Shown here piece by piece: positions 32,232-40,771 of a DNA stretch of 64,000 bases. How positions within the stretch are numbered: position 1 is the first letter of the stretch; every line of letters begins with the position of its first letter. Origin of the DNA: Neolewinella aquimaris (GTDB taxonomy: Bacteria; Bacteroidota; Bacteroidia; Chitinophagales; Saprospiraceae); contig NZ_JACIFF010000007.1 in NCBI RefSeq assembly GCF_014197245.1, positions 1 through 64,000 of the forward strand. The letters are read 5' to 3'. The notes beneath the pieces were generated by a model. The model did not search any database. It was not told the origin of the DNA and was given only the letters and a program-made list of their open reading frames with translations. The position numbers and the translations under genes are program-made.

Positions 32232-32730
32232 GTCGGTAGTAGAAGGCTAAGTACAGCGTATCGGCAATGATCGCACCCTGCTGCGTGATCGGCGTAAAGC
32301 CGATATCCACCAGGAACCGACCCAGTCGCTCGGTTTCTTCCAGCAGGGCCCGGTCGGCGTTGACTTTCATCTGTCCGGATACGGGAGCAGCCTGGGTGTC
32401 GTCGGTCGCGATTACGGATAGGTTGATCGGCTCGGCCCCCTCCGGCAGTTCGGTCAGCGGCATGGCCTCCCAGCTCGATCCCTCTTCATTTACGTGAATG
32501 GCCAGCAGGTACCTGCCCCCACGGCGGGCCTCCCGCGCCACTTTGGGGTACTTTACTTCCTTGTAAATGGTCTTCAGCAGGTGCCGCTGGGCCGTCATTT
32601 CCGCCGGAACCTCCCGCAGGGTAGGCGCGGTGTTAGCGGACTGCGCAGTTAGGAAGGTAGCGGACAAAAGAAACGCGAGGACGAGAAAGAGGGTCGGTAC
32701 GGAGTGGTAGCCCAGGGTGTAATTGTACAT
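32224..32730 (-). CDS. exported protein with TonB-C-like domain
   Basis: This 168-residue protein has a signal peptide (LFLVLAFLLSATFLTAQ). A periplasmic domain (KYPKVAREARRGGRYLLAIHVNEEGSS, cited here as YPKVAREARRGGRYLLAIHV) recalls the YPxxAxxxxxxGxVxVxFxV pattern of TonB C-terminal domains. There is no transmembrane anchor beyond the signal, so it is not a classical TonB. Similar small proteins occur widely in Bacteroidota with unknown roles. Its 3' end abuts palindromic repeats. Confidence 0.65.
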   Translation of the reverse strand: MYNYTLGYHSVPTLFLVLAFLLSATFLTAQSANTAPTLREVPAEMTAQRHLLKTIYKEVKYPKVAREARRGGRYLLAIHVNEEGSSWEAMPLTELPEGAEPINLSVIATDDTQAAPVSGQMKVNADRALLEETERLGRFLVDIGFTPITQQGAIIADTLYLAFYYRLE

Positions 32731-32863
32731 AGTTGGTTATAGTCTTCAGTAATGAATAGTCAGTTCGGAAAGAACGGCTCCGACAGTAAAATGGATTAAC
32801 GCTGTTGACCAAATTGCGTTGCACCTGCGCGCCGCCGCCCCCCCCGTCCGGCAATTCATTTAA

Positions 32864-32905
32864 CCGACGGGGTCACCCCGTCCGACGGCTATAGCCGTCG
32901 GACCG
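32864..32905. repeat. two overlapping perfect palindromes
   Basis: GACGGGGT-c-ACCCCGTC occupies 32866-32882. A perfect 24-bp palindrome centred on CTATAG occupies 32880-32903, with arms GTCCGACGGCTA and its complement. The two share three bases, so only one can fold at a time. This belongs to the same family as 32165-32231. The rest of 32731-33001 shows nothing gene-like. Confidence 0.85.
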
Positions 32906-33001
32906 CTACCGCCCACCCCCACCCCACCCGCCACTCACGGCCCCACCCGCATCTTTTATTCCCCTCAAAATGTTAGTTTTACCTAAATAATTTCAGACGC
33001 T

Positions 33002-33322
33002 ATGGCATTCCTGCGCCTCTTTAAGACTCCGAAAAATCAGCAATTCGCCTACAAGCCCCGCTACTGGGACCCTAAAAAAGAAGAGGCGGAAGAGCGGCGC
33101 CTGCGCGTCGAAGCCCTGCAGAACGGGGGCGTGGACGGTATAAAGGAACGCCTGCGCGGCGGCTTTCGTCGGGGGGCGGGCGGAGAGGCGGCCGGCCGCT
33201 ACCGCAGCCAACGGGTAAAAAAATCGAACTACAGCCTGATCATTATCCTGATCACGCTCATCGTAGTTTGCTACGTGGCGTACAAACTTTACTTTCCCGA
33301 CTTCGAGCAGTTGCTCGGTTAA
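33002..33322 (+). CDS. small single-pass membrane protein
   Basis: This unrecognised 106-residue protein has a basic, helical N-terminal part (FRRGAGGEAAGRYRSQRVKK) and one transmembrane helix at about 78-98 (YSLIIILITLIVVCYVAYKL). It directly precedes mutL (38-bp gap) on the same strand. The charge pattern predicts the N-terminus in the cytoplasm. Confidence 0.75.
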   Translation: MAFLRLFKTPKNQQFAYKPRYWDPKKEEAEERRLRVEALQNGGVDGIKERLRGGFRRGAGGEAAGRYRSQRVKKSNYSLIIILITLIVVCYVAYKLYFPDFEQLLG

Positions 33323-33359
33323 TTCTGCGTAGTTTGGCCCCGAATAGTTGCACCGCCTT

Positions 33360-35189
33360 ATGACGGACAATCTCGTCCACCTACTACCCGATGCCATCGC
33401 CAACCAGATCGCCGCCGGTGAGGTCATTCAGCGACCCGCCAGCGTGGTGAAGGAGTTGGTGGAAAACGCCATAGATGCGGGTGCCTCCGAAATCAGCCTG
33501 ATCGTCAAAGACGCCGGGAAAACGCTGATTCAGGTCATCGACAACGGCTGTGGGATGTCAGAAACCGACGCCCGGATGTCGCTCGAACGCCACGCCACCA
33601 GCAAATTAAGTACCGCGGCAGACCTCTTCACGCTACGCACCATGGGGTTCCGGGGGGAAGCGCTCGCCAGCATCGTGGCCATCAGCCAACTGGAAATGAA
33701 GACCCGCCGGGCCACCGACGAACTCGGCACCCGCCTGGTAGTCGAGGCCTCGGAAATTACCGTTCAGGAACCGGTCGCCGCCCCGCCCGGTACGAGTATG
33801 GCGGTACGCAACCTGTTCTTCAACGTACCCGCCCGCCGCAATTTCCTTAAGAGCGATTCGGTGGAGCTCCGCCACGTACGCGACGAGTACATCCGCATCG
33901 CCCTTGCCCACGCCACGGTGCGTTTCGACCTGCACGTCAACGATCGGCTGGACCTTTCGCTCCCGGCCGGCAACCTACGCCAGCGCATCACGGCCGTCTT
34001 TGGCAAAAAGTACCGCGACCTGCTGGTCCCCATCGAGGAGGCCACCGACGTGCTCAGCATCGGCGGTTACGTAGGTAAACCGGAAGCCGCCCGGAAGACC
34101 AAGGTGGGTCAGTTCTTCTTCATCAACGATCGCTACATCCGCAGCAGTTACCTGCACCACGCGGTCACCACGGCCTACGACGACCTGCTGGGAAAAGATG
34201 CCTATCCCTTCTACGTTATTTTCCTGGAGATCGATCCGGCCCGCATCGACGTCAATGTGCATCCCACCAAGCAGGAGATCAAGTTTGAAGACGAGCGGCT
34301 GATCTACAACTACCTCAAGGCCACCATCCGTCACGGACTCGGCCGCGCCAGCATCATGCCCACCATTGATTTCGAGAGCGACAACCCCTTCTCCCCCTCC
34401 CGCACCAGTGGCGCGCCCCCTCCGGTGATCTCGGAAACCGGCGAGGCGCTTCCCAGTAAGATGAATTCCGATACCCCGCGCACGGAATCCCGCCGCCACG
34501 CCAGCAACCTGCGCAACTGGGAAATGCTCTACGACGACCTGGGCATGGAGGTCGATACCGATACCGGTGAAATTCTGCAGAGCCGCATGGGACGGGAAGA
34601 GGCCGAAGATACTCCCCCCACCCAGGGACGGGCGCCCTACCAGCTCCACCACCGCTACATCGTGAGCGCGATCAAGGGCGGCTGGCTACTGATCGATCAG
34701 CAATCGGCCCACGAGCGCATCCTGTACGAGAACTTCCTGGCCAACCTGCGCGACAAACCGGCCGTCACCCAGCAGTCTCTTTTCCCCCAAACCATTGACC
34801 TGGCCCACAGCGACGCCGGGCTGATGACCTCCCTCCTGCCCGACCTCAACAAAATGGGGTTCGACCTGGAAGCCTTCGGGGGCGGTAGCTTTATCGTCCG
34901 GGGCATTCCCGCCGAGCTGGCCGGCCATAACAGCGAGCTGGACCTGCTCGAGAAGTTGCTGGAACAGTACAAGCAGAATATTGATCTGCAGAGCGAGGGC
35001 CACGAACGGCTCGCCCGGGTGCTTGCCCGCACGGCCGCCATCAAACGGGGCACCCCGCTGGACGAAGCCGAAATGCGTTCGCTCATCGATCGGTTGTTCG
35101 CCTGCAACCAGTCCCGCCTGGCTCCGAACGGTCGCAAGTGCTACATCAAGTACGTGGTGGAGGAGGTCGAACGACTGTTCCTGTCGTAG
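33360..35189 (+). CDS. mutL: DNA mismatch repair protein MutL
   Basis: This 609-residue protein has an N-terminal GHKL ATPase with ENAIDAGA, DNGCGM, ATSKL and GFRGEALASI, and the NVHPTKQEIKF motif near residue 305. A variable linker covers ~340-430. The C-terminal dimerisation domain contains LIDQQSAHERILYENF. The endonuclease motif DQHA(X)2E(X)4E is altered to DQQSAHERILYE: His and Ala changed, both Glu kept, so nicking activity is uncertain. ATG 33360 is used; a TTG four codons upstream is unlikely. MutL couples MutS recognition to strand excision. Confidence 0.96.
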   Translation: MTDNLVHLLPDAIANQIAAGEVIQRPASVVKELVENAIDAGASEISLIVKDAGKTLIQVIDNGCGMSETDARMSLERHATSKLSTAADLFTLRTMGFRGEALASIVAISQLEMKTRRATDELGTRLVVEASEITVQEPVAAPPGTSMAVRNLFFNVPARRNFLKSDSVELRHVRDEYIRIALAHATVRFDLHVNDRLDLSLPAGNLRQRITAVFGKKYRDLLVPIEEATDVLSIGGYVGKPEAARKTKVGQFFFINDRYIRSSYLHHAVTTAYDDLLGKDAYPFYVIFLEIDPARIDVNVHPTKQEIKFEDERLIYNYLKATIRHGLGRASIMPTIDFESDNPFSPSRTSGAPPPVISETGEALPSKMNSDTPRTESRRHASNLRNWEMLYDDLGMEVDTDTGEILQSRMGREEAEDTPPTQGRAPYQLHHRYIVSAIKGGWLLIDQQSAHERILYENFLANLRDKPAVTQQSLFPQTIDLAHSDAGLMTSLLPDLNKMGFDLEAFGGGSFIVRGIPAELAGHNSELDLLEKLLEQYKQNIDLQSEGHERLARVLARTAAIKRGTPLDEAEMRSLIDRLFACNQSRLAPNGRKCYIKYVVEEVERLFLS

Positions 35190-35243
35190 CCATCGGGAAC
35201 CCTCCGACCGCTTCAAGCATTCTTACTCAAACCTTTCTTCCGG

Positions 35244-36110
35244 ATGCCACCCCTGACTCCTATTGTAAAGAACTTGCTCATCATCAATGTAGCGGTCTTT
35301 GCCCTCATCTTCCTGCTTCCCTATTTGGGGGTCGACACCAGAGAATTAGCGGACTACCTGGCCCTCCACTACCCCACCAGCGACCGCTTCCACCCCATCC
35401 AGTTGGTGAGCCACTTCTTCGTACACGGCGGACTCACCCACATCTTTTTCAATATGTTCGGGCTGGTCATGTTCGGCCCGCTGCTGGAAGCCCGTTACGG
35501 GGGGAAACGCTTCCTCATTCTTTACCTCGCCGCCGCCGCAGGAGCCGTGGCGCTCCACTTCGGGTACACCTGGTTCCAGATCGAGCGCCTGCAGGATATT
35601 CTGGCCGACTTCCAGAGCGACCCCACGTTGGCCAACTTTAACGACTTCTTCGGTCGCATCGACGTCAAGGACCTGACCATGGACGACGGTACCCAGGTAA
35701 GCACGATCGTGGCCAACATCCAGAATGAGATCGTACTGGCAAAGGGGGATCCCGCCCAGACCGTTCGCGACGGAGCCGGCATGATGCAGGAGTACATCGA
35801 CTTTAAGGCGAGCATCCCGATGGTCGGGGCTTCGGGGGCGCTGTACGGCGTGGTGGCGGCCTTCGCCATACTGTATCCCGACTTTAAGCTGATGCTGATT
35901 TTTCTCCCGATCCCCATCAAGGCGCGGTACTTCGTTCCCGTGCTTCTGGCGGTCGACCTCTTCCTCGGCATCATGGAGTACAGCTGGGACCCCATTGCCC
36001 ACTTTGCCCACCTCGGCGGGGCGGTGGCCGGCGGACTGCTGGCTTACTACTGGTACAAGACCGATCCGCCGGCGGGATCACGGCGTTGGGATACCGGCGT
36101 GCCCCGGTGA
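35244..36110 (+). CDS. rhomboid intramembrane serine protease (first of a pair)
   Basis: This 288-residue polytopic protein has the conserved HGGLTHIFFNMFGL in TM2, the nucleophile Ser in GASGALYG (about residue 196) and the catalytic His in HFAHLGGAVAGG. About 75 residues of hydrophilic sequence (roughly 105-180) separate the TM2/TM3 region from the active-site helix, longer than in simple rhomboids, and probably form a periplasmic or cytosolic insert domain. It is encoded 54 bp after mutL and is followed by a second rhomboid. Confidence 0.94.
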   Translation: MPPLTPIVKNLLIINVAVFALIFLLPYLGVDTRELADYLALHYPTSDRFHPIQLVSHFFVHGGLTHIFFNMFGLVMFGPLLEARYGGKRFLILYLAAAAGAVALHFGYTWFQIERLQDILADFQSDPTLANFNDFFGRIDVKDLTMDDGTQVSTIVANIQNEIVLAKGDPAQTVRDGAGMMQEYIDFKASIPMVGASGALYGVVAAFAILYPDFKLMLIFLPIPIKARYFVPVLLAVDLFLGIMEYSWDPIAHFAHLGGAVAGGLLAYYWYKTDPPAGSRRWDTGVPR

Positions 36111-36203
36111 ACCGGGCTAAATTCGTAGTTTGTAAGCCTTTATCCGGCTTAGGATAAATCTTTTCCGGCCGAAAACGTTTTTACTGGCAGACCACCGCCA
36201 ACT

Positions 36204-37211
36204 ATGCTACAATCCATCTGGGATGATATCCGCCGGGAGTTCGATTATGGCAACATGATCAGCCGCATCATTATCGTAAATGCGGCCATCTACCTGTTCA
36301 TCAATCTGGCGTGGGTATTTCTGCGCGTCTTCAACGGCTGGGAAACCCCCAACCTTTACCTCGACATCCGCAATTTCCTGGCGATCTCCAATTCGGGTTG
36401 GCACTTACTCACCCATCCGTGGTCGATCGTCACCCACATGTTCCTGCACGAGGGCTTCTGGCACATTCTCTGGAATATGCTTTTCCTCTTCTGGTTCGGA
36501 CGCATTTTCGGCGACTTACTGGGCGACCGGCGCGTGCTTCCCCTGTACATTTTGGGCGGGCTCGCGGGAGCGGTGTTCTTCTATGTAGCAGCCAACCTCA
36601 CGGGTTTCGGCGGCGACGGCGGCGTGGCTCACTACGCCTTCGGGGCCAGTGCGGCAGTGATGTGTATCCTGGTTGCCACCGGTGTTTTCGCGCCGGATTA
36701 CAGCATCCGGCTCTTTTTGCTCGGTAATGTGCGGCTGAAATACATCGTCGCCTTCGTGGTGATCATGAACGTCATTAGCCTGGGGAGCGACATCAATACC
36801 GGTGGTGCCTTTGGCCACATCGGCGGCATTACCATGGGTTTCCTGTTTGCCTGGTACCTCAAGCGGGGAACCGACCTTACTCAGCCGGTGCAATCGGTAA
36901 TCTCCGGAGCGGGCAGGTTATGGAACGGACTCCTGAGTCCCAGTAAGGACCACCCCAAGCGTGGGCCCCACGCCGCCTTCCGTGGCGGTCGCTCGGTCAA
37001 GGAGACGGCCACGAAGGAGCGTCCCAGCTTTATGCGGCGGGCCGGAGGCGCCGCCCGCCCCTCCTCCAGCACCAAGGATACGCCCCTCAAGGGGGAGGCC
37101 AGCCACCAGGAGCAGCTCGACGCCATCCTCGACAAGATCAAGGAGCGGGGCTATAACAGCCTGAGCAAGGACGAAAAAGAATTTCTCTTCCGGGCCAGCA
37201 ACCGCAACTGA
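36204..37211 (+). CDS. rhomboid protease with C-terminal DUF6576-like domain (second of a pair)
   Basis: This 335-residue rhomboid has HEGFWHILWNMLFLFW, nucleophile Ser in AFGASAAV and catalytic His in AFGHIGGI. A basic, Pro/Ser-rich linker (about 235-300) leads to a C-terminal helical segment (LDAILDKIKERGYNSLSKDEKEFLF) typical of DUF6576. That segment looks like a short zinc-free helical hook. It is co-directional with the first rhomboid (93-bp gap) and the EEP gene (5-bp gap). Two adjacent rhomboids after mutL may be a conserved Bacteroidota arrangement. Confidence 0.93.
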   Translation: MLQSIWDDIRREFDYGNMISRIIIVNAAIYLFINLAWVFLRVFNGWETPNLYLDIRNFLAISNSGWHLLTHPWSIVTHMFLHEGFWHILWNMLFLFWFGRIFGDLLGDRRVLPLYILGGLAGAVFFYVAANLTGFGGDGGVAHYAFGASAAVMCILVATGVFAPDYSIRLFLLGNVRLKYIVAFVVIMNVISLGSDINTGGAFGHIGGITMGFLFAWYLKRGTDLTQPVQSVISGAGRLWNGLLSPSKDHPKRGPHAAFRGGRSVKETATKERPSFMRRAGGAARPSSSTKDTPLKGEASHQEQLDAILDKIKERGYNSLSKDEKEFLFRASNRN

Positions 37212-37216
37212 AGCTA

Positions 37217-38257
37217 GTGCGTACGATTATTCTGTGGATCGGAAACTTGGTCACCTTCGTCACGGCCTTCGGACTGATGGCCCGTTACGTTCCTCCCCAG
37301 ACCTTCTGGCCACCCGCCATCGTGGCCCTGCTGCTGCCGGGGTTGCTGTTGGTTACCCTCTTCTTTTTTCTTAGTTGCCTCAGCCGATTCAACTGGCGGG
37401 CCGCCTTGTTTCCCCTCGTTGTACTGCTGTTTTCGATTCCGTTGTTGGGGCATTTGCTTGCTTTTCCCAGCTCCTCTCCACTGATGGATGACACCGATCC
37501 TACCCTCACTTTGGTAACCGCCAACGTAAGGGCCTTCCGCTCCGTAGACGGGACCGATGCCGACACTTTTCAGGTACGCGAAGTGGTCGATCAGTTTGGG
37601 GCCGACTTGCTCCTTATGCAGGAAGTCCGGACCTTGCGATACCGGCTAAATTATATTTCCCTAATCCTGGATTCAGGTGGTTTTCGGGAGCGTCACCAAA
37701 AGGAGGGCACCGTTATTGCGACCTACGGCAATGATATTACTCCGGTCACCGCTTCCTTCACTCCTCCGAATGAATACAATGGCTATGTCGTCACCGATGT
37801 AGCGACAAAGCTCGGCCCCTTGCGCATCATCAACGCTCACCTGGAATCCAACCAGATCAGTCGTATGACTTCCGGGATGAGCGACGACAACTCCGTAACC
37901 AAACGCGTAGAGACTTTTAGCGAAATGCTCCGTGGATACGGTCGTGCTACCCGTACCCGCGCCCGGCAGGCGGAAGCTATTCGGAAGATAGTGGAAGATA
38001 GCCCCCACCCCGTGATCCTTGCCGGAGACTTCAACGATGTCCCCTCCTCCTATACCTATAATCACATTCTCTCCCCCCGCCTGCGCGATGCCTGGTCGGA
38101 ACGGGGGACGGGCCTGGGTACCACCTTCACCGGTCCGCTGCCCGGCCTGCGCATTGACTACTTCATGGTAGACACCAGCCTCAACGTACTCGAAATCGAA
38201 CGCTTGCCCTCCCGCTGGTCGGATCACCGCCCCTTACGTATCACGCTCGCCCGTTAG
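37217..38257 (+). CDS. membrane-anchored endonuclease/exonuclease/phosphatase family protein
   Basis: This 346-residue protein has three N-terminal hydrophobic helices (residues 5-78), then an EEP fold: VTANVRAF, LLMQEVR with metal-binding Glu, INAHLESNQ, LAGDFNDVPSS and RWSDHRPL. It starts with GTG, 5 bp after the rhomboid gene. EEP proteins cleave phosphodiester or phosphoester bonds of nucleic acids, lipids or inositides. The catalytic domain is expected on the outer side or cytosol depending on helix count; substrate is unknown. Confidence 0.9.
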   Translation: MRTIILWIGNLVTFVTAFGLMARYVPPQTFWPPAIVALLLPGLLLVTLFFFLSCLSRFNWRAALFPLVVLLFSIPLLGHLLAFPSSSPLMDDTDPTLTLVTANVRAFRSVDGTDADTFQVREVVDQFGADLLLMQEVRTLRYRLNYISLILDSGGFRERHQKEGTVIATYGNDITPVTASFTPPNEYNGYVVTDVATKLGPLRIINAHLESNQISRMTSGMSDDNSVTKRVETFSEMLRGYGRATRTRARQAEAIRKIVEDSPHPVILAGDFNDVPSSYTYNHILSPRLRDAWSERGTGLGTTFTGPLPGLRIDYFMVDTSLNVLEIERLPSRWSDHRPLRITLAR

Positions 38258-38298
38258 CAACCTGCCGCCGGCCCCCGATCAGCTGCTGGAAATTGTTG

Positions 38299-38306
38299 TA
38301 ACTTTC
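38299..38306 (+). promoter_or_regulatory. putative -7 element (TAACTTTC) for the caspase operon
   Basis: TAACTTTC is one base from TAnnTTTG and lies 26 bp before the ATG of the first caspase gene, inside the 75-bp gap after the EEP gene. No good -33 partner is seen. Confidence 0.35.
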
Positions 38307-38332
38307 AGTGGCCCACTTGGCGATCCGACGGT

Positions 38333-40723
38333 ATGGCGCTACGTACACTATGTATCACACTTTTTCTTTTGTCCCCCCTGATCGGTGCGGGGCAGGCTAC
38401 CGCGGTGGTGATCGGGATTGCTGATTTCCAGGACCCCGGCATCACCGATCTGCGCTACGCCGACGACGATGCCCGTGCCTTCGCTGAGTTTCTTTTTTCC
38501 CCCATGGGTGCCGACCTTCCCCGTGACCGCGTCAGGCTACTGACCGATACTTCGGCTACGCTCGCCGCCATCCAGTCCGCCCTGGCCTGGCAACTGAGTA
38601 TGGCCGCGGAGGGGCAAACGGCCTACCTCTACCTGGCCACCCACGGCGACGTCGAGGCCACCGACCTGCAATCCAGTGGATTCCTCCTCGCCCACGATAC
38701 GCCGCGCAGCAACTACGACCTGCTGGCCCTCAGCGTCAGCTTCCTCAACGACCACCTCGCCGCGCTGTCCGAAAAGCACGTTATGCCAGTCGTGGTCACC
38801 GACGCCTGTCACGCGGGTACGCTGGCCGGTGACGCCGTGGCCGGACGCCGCCTGACCGCCGCCTCACTCATGCAGCGGCAGGGCACCGAAGTGCGTATGC
38901 TGGCCTGCCAACCCTACGAACTCTCCCACGAGGGCGAACGGTGGGGCGGGGGACGCGGAGCTTTTTCCTACCACCTGCTGGAAGGGATGCGCGGAGCGGC
39001 CGACGAAGACCGCAACCGCCAGATCGACCTCTTCGAACTTGAGCGCTACGTCCAAAACCGGGTGAGCGAGGACACCGACCGCGAGCAGCACCCGGAGCTG
39101 TTCGGCGACCGTAAGGACCTGTCCCTATTCACCGTCGCTTCGGAAAGCCAGTCGACCTTCCAGCGGGAATCTACCCAACGGCTGGAGGTCAGTTTTGAGG
39201 AATCCACCGTAGCCCTAGCCCCCCCGGAGGCGCAACGCGATTACCTGCGTTTCAGAAGGGCGCTGAGCGCGGGAGCACTCCTCATGCCGGAAGAGCAATC
39301 CGCACTGGCCTACTACCGCAAGCTGCGTAGCGCACCCGCACTGCTCCCCCTGCGCGGACTGCTGGACGAGCGGCTGACCGTCGCCCTACTGGACGCGGTA
39401 CAGCAAGCCATTGTCGCCTATCTGGATTCGGATCCGGAGGAGCTTACCGCCCGCGACCGCATCGACGAAAAGTACCGCGTCTTCCCCCTATATCTATCCA
39501 CTGCCGCGGCCATCCTCGGTCCCGAAGACCCCCGCATTCCCGGCATCCGGGCGAAGGAGGCCTATTTCCGGGGCATGGTGCTGCGCCTCGAAGCCGACTG
39601 GAACGGTCGTACCGATAGCAGTTACCACCAGGCGCTCGACCAACTTGAATCCGCCGTCGCGCTGCAGCCCGAAGCCGCCTATCTACACAACGAACGCGGG
39701 CTGATTCTGATGCGACTCGCAAATGCCGAGGCGGCCTACGGCAGTTTCATCGAAGCGACCAGGCTTGCTCCCACCTGGGCCCTTCCCTACAGCAACCTGG
39801 GTATCCTCCTGAAACAACAAAACGCCCGGGCGAACTACCAGCTGGCGGCGGATTACTTCGATCGGGCCATTGCCCTGAAGCCCGACCTTGCGGGGGCTTA
39901 CATGAACTACGGCAATCTACTGTACGATACGGGCCGTACCGACAGCGCCGAAATTCTGCTGCGGCAGGCACTGGACCTGAAACCATCCGATACCTACGCG
40001 CGGTACAATCTTGCCCTCCTCATCGGTGAAGATCCAGCGGGAAGACGGGATGCCCAACGGATTTACGCGGCCATCATCGAGGAAAATCAGGCGCTCGTAG
40101 CGGACAGCCACCTCGAAAGCGGGCGAATCTACCTGGACATGAACCTGCTGGATTCCGCGGAACACCACCTCAAGCAGGCCATCGCCCTACAGCCTACCGA
40201 CCGCAACGCCTACGCTTTACTGCGAAGAGCTTACCTCGCTGACGGGCGGGAGGAAGTGTCGGCCGCATACTTTAGCGAGCTGATCGCCACCCGGCCCGAC
40301 CGCCCCTTTGGCTATTATAATCTGGCGATGACGGATACGCTTTCCTCCGACTGGTTGCGGCAGCTGAGGAACGCATCGCTACCCGACTCGGTATTTTATG
40401 AACTGGCCACCACGCTCGGATTCTCGTTCTACTGGGAGGGGCGGTATTTGCAGGCCGAAGAGAGCCTGAAACTCGCCACCCGGAGCACCCAGTACGGGCC
40501 GGCCGCACGCTTTAACCTGAGCGCCTTCCTGGCCGCTACCGGGCAGGAAAAGAAAACGCTGGCTGCCGTACGGGAGGCGCTGCGCCTGGCCGACAACCCG
40601 GAAGCCGTGACCCTCTACTGCCGGCGTTTCGCCGCCGATGCCGACTTTGAAAAACTGAGGAGCACCGAAGGTTTCCAAAAGCTCTACGATAAACATTGCG
40701 GCGGGTTACCGCCTCCCGATTGA
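38333..40723 (+). CDS. exported caspase-like (C14) protease with TPR domain
   Basis: This 796-residue protein has a signal peptide (1-20) running straight into a caspase fold (about 22-270) with catalytic dyad His104 (LATHGD) and Cys159 (TDACHAG). A helical linker (~300-400) leads to TPR repeats (~430-790) containing DPxxA-type helices such as YSNLGILLKQQNARANYQLA. The C-terminal FEKLRSTEGFQKL closes the solenoid. It is predicted periplasmic. First gene of a six-gene plus-strand run; the next start is 48 bp away. Bacterial C14 proteases usually cut after Arg/Lys or Asp and act in regulated proteolysis or defence; the target here is unknown. Confidence 0.9.
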   Translation: MALRTLCITLFLLSPLIGAGQATAVVIGIADFQDPGITDLRYADDDARAFAEFLFSPMGADLPRDRVRLLTDTSATLAAIQSALAWQLSMAAEGQTAYLYLATHGDVEATDLQSSGFLLAHDTPRSNYDLLALSVSFLNDHLAALSEKHVMPVVVTDACHAGTLAGDAVAGRRLTAASLMQRQGTEVRMLACQPYELSHEGERWGGGRGAFSYHLLEGMRGAADEDRNRQIDLFELERYVQNRVSEDTDREQHPELFGDRKDLSLFTVASESQSTFQRESTQRLEVSFEESTVALAPPEAQRDYLRFRRALSAGALLMPEEQSALAYYRKLRSAPALLPLRGLLDERLTVALLDAVQQAIVAYLDSDPEELTARDRIDEKYRVFPLYLSTAAAILGPEDPRIPGIRAKEAYFRGMVLRLEADWNGRTDSSYHQALDQLESAVALQPEAAYLHNERGLILMRLANAEAAYGSFIEATRLAPTWALPYSNLGILLKQQNARANYQLAADYFDRAIALKPDLAGAYMNYGNLLYDTGRTDSAEILLRQALDLKPSDTYARYNLALLIGEDPAGRRDAQRIYAAIIEENQALVADSHLESGRIYLDMNLLDSAEHHLKQAIALQPTDRNAYALLRRAYLADGREEVSAAYFSELIATRPDRPFGYYNLAMTDTLSSDWLRQLRNASLPDSVFYELATTLGFSFYWEGRYLQAEESLKLATRSTQYGPAARFNLSAFLAATGQEKKTLAAVREALRLADNPEAVTLYCRRFAADADFEKLRSTEGFQKLYDKHCGGLPPPD

Positions 40724-40771
40724 CCCGGCACCCGCGTACCCGCCCATTTCTTTACCCTATGACGCTCCCCC

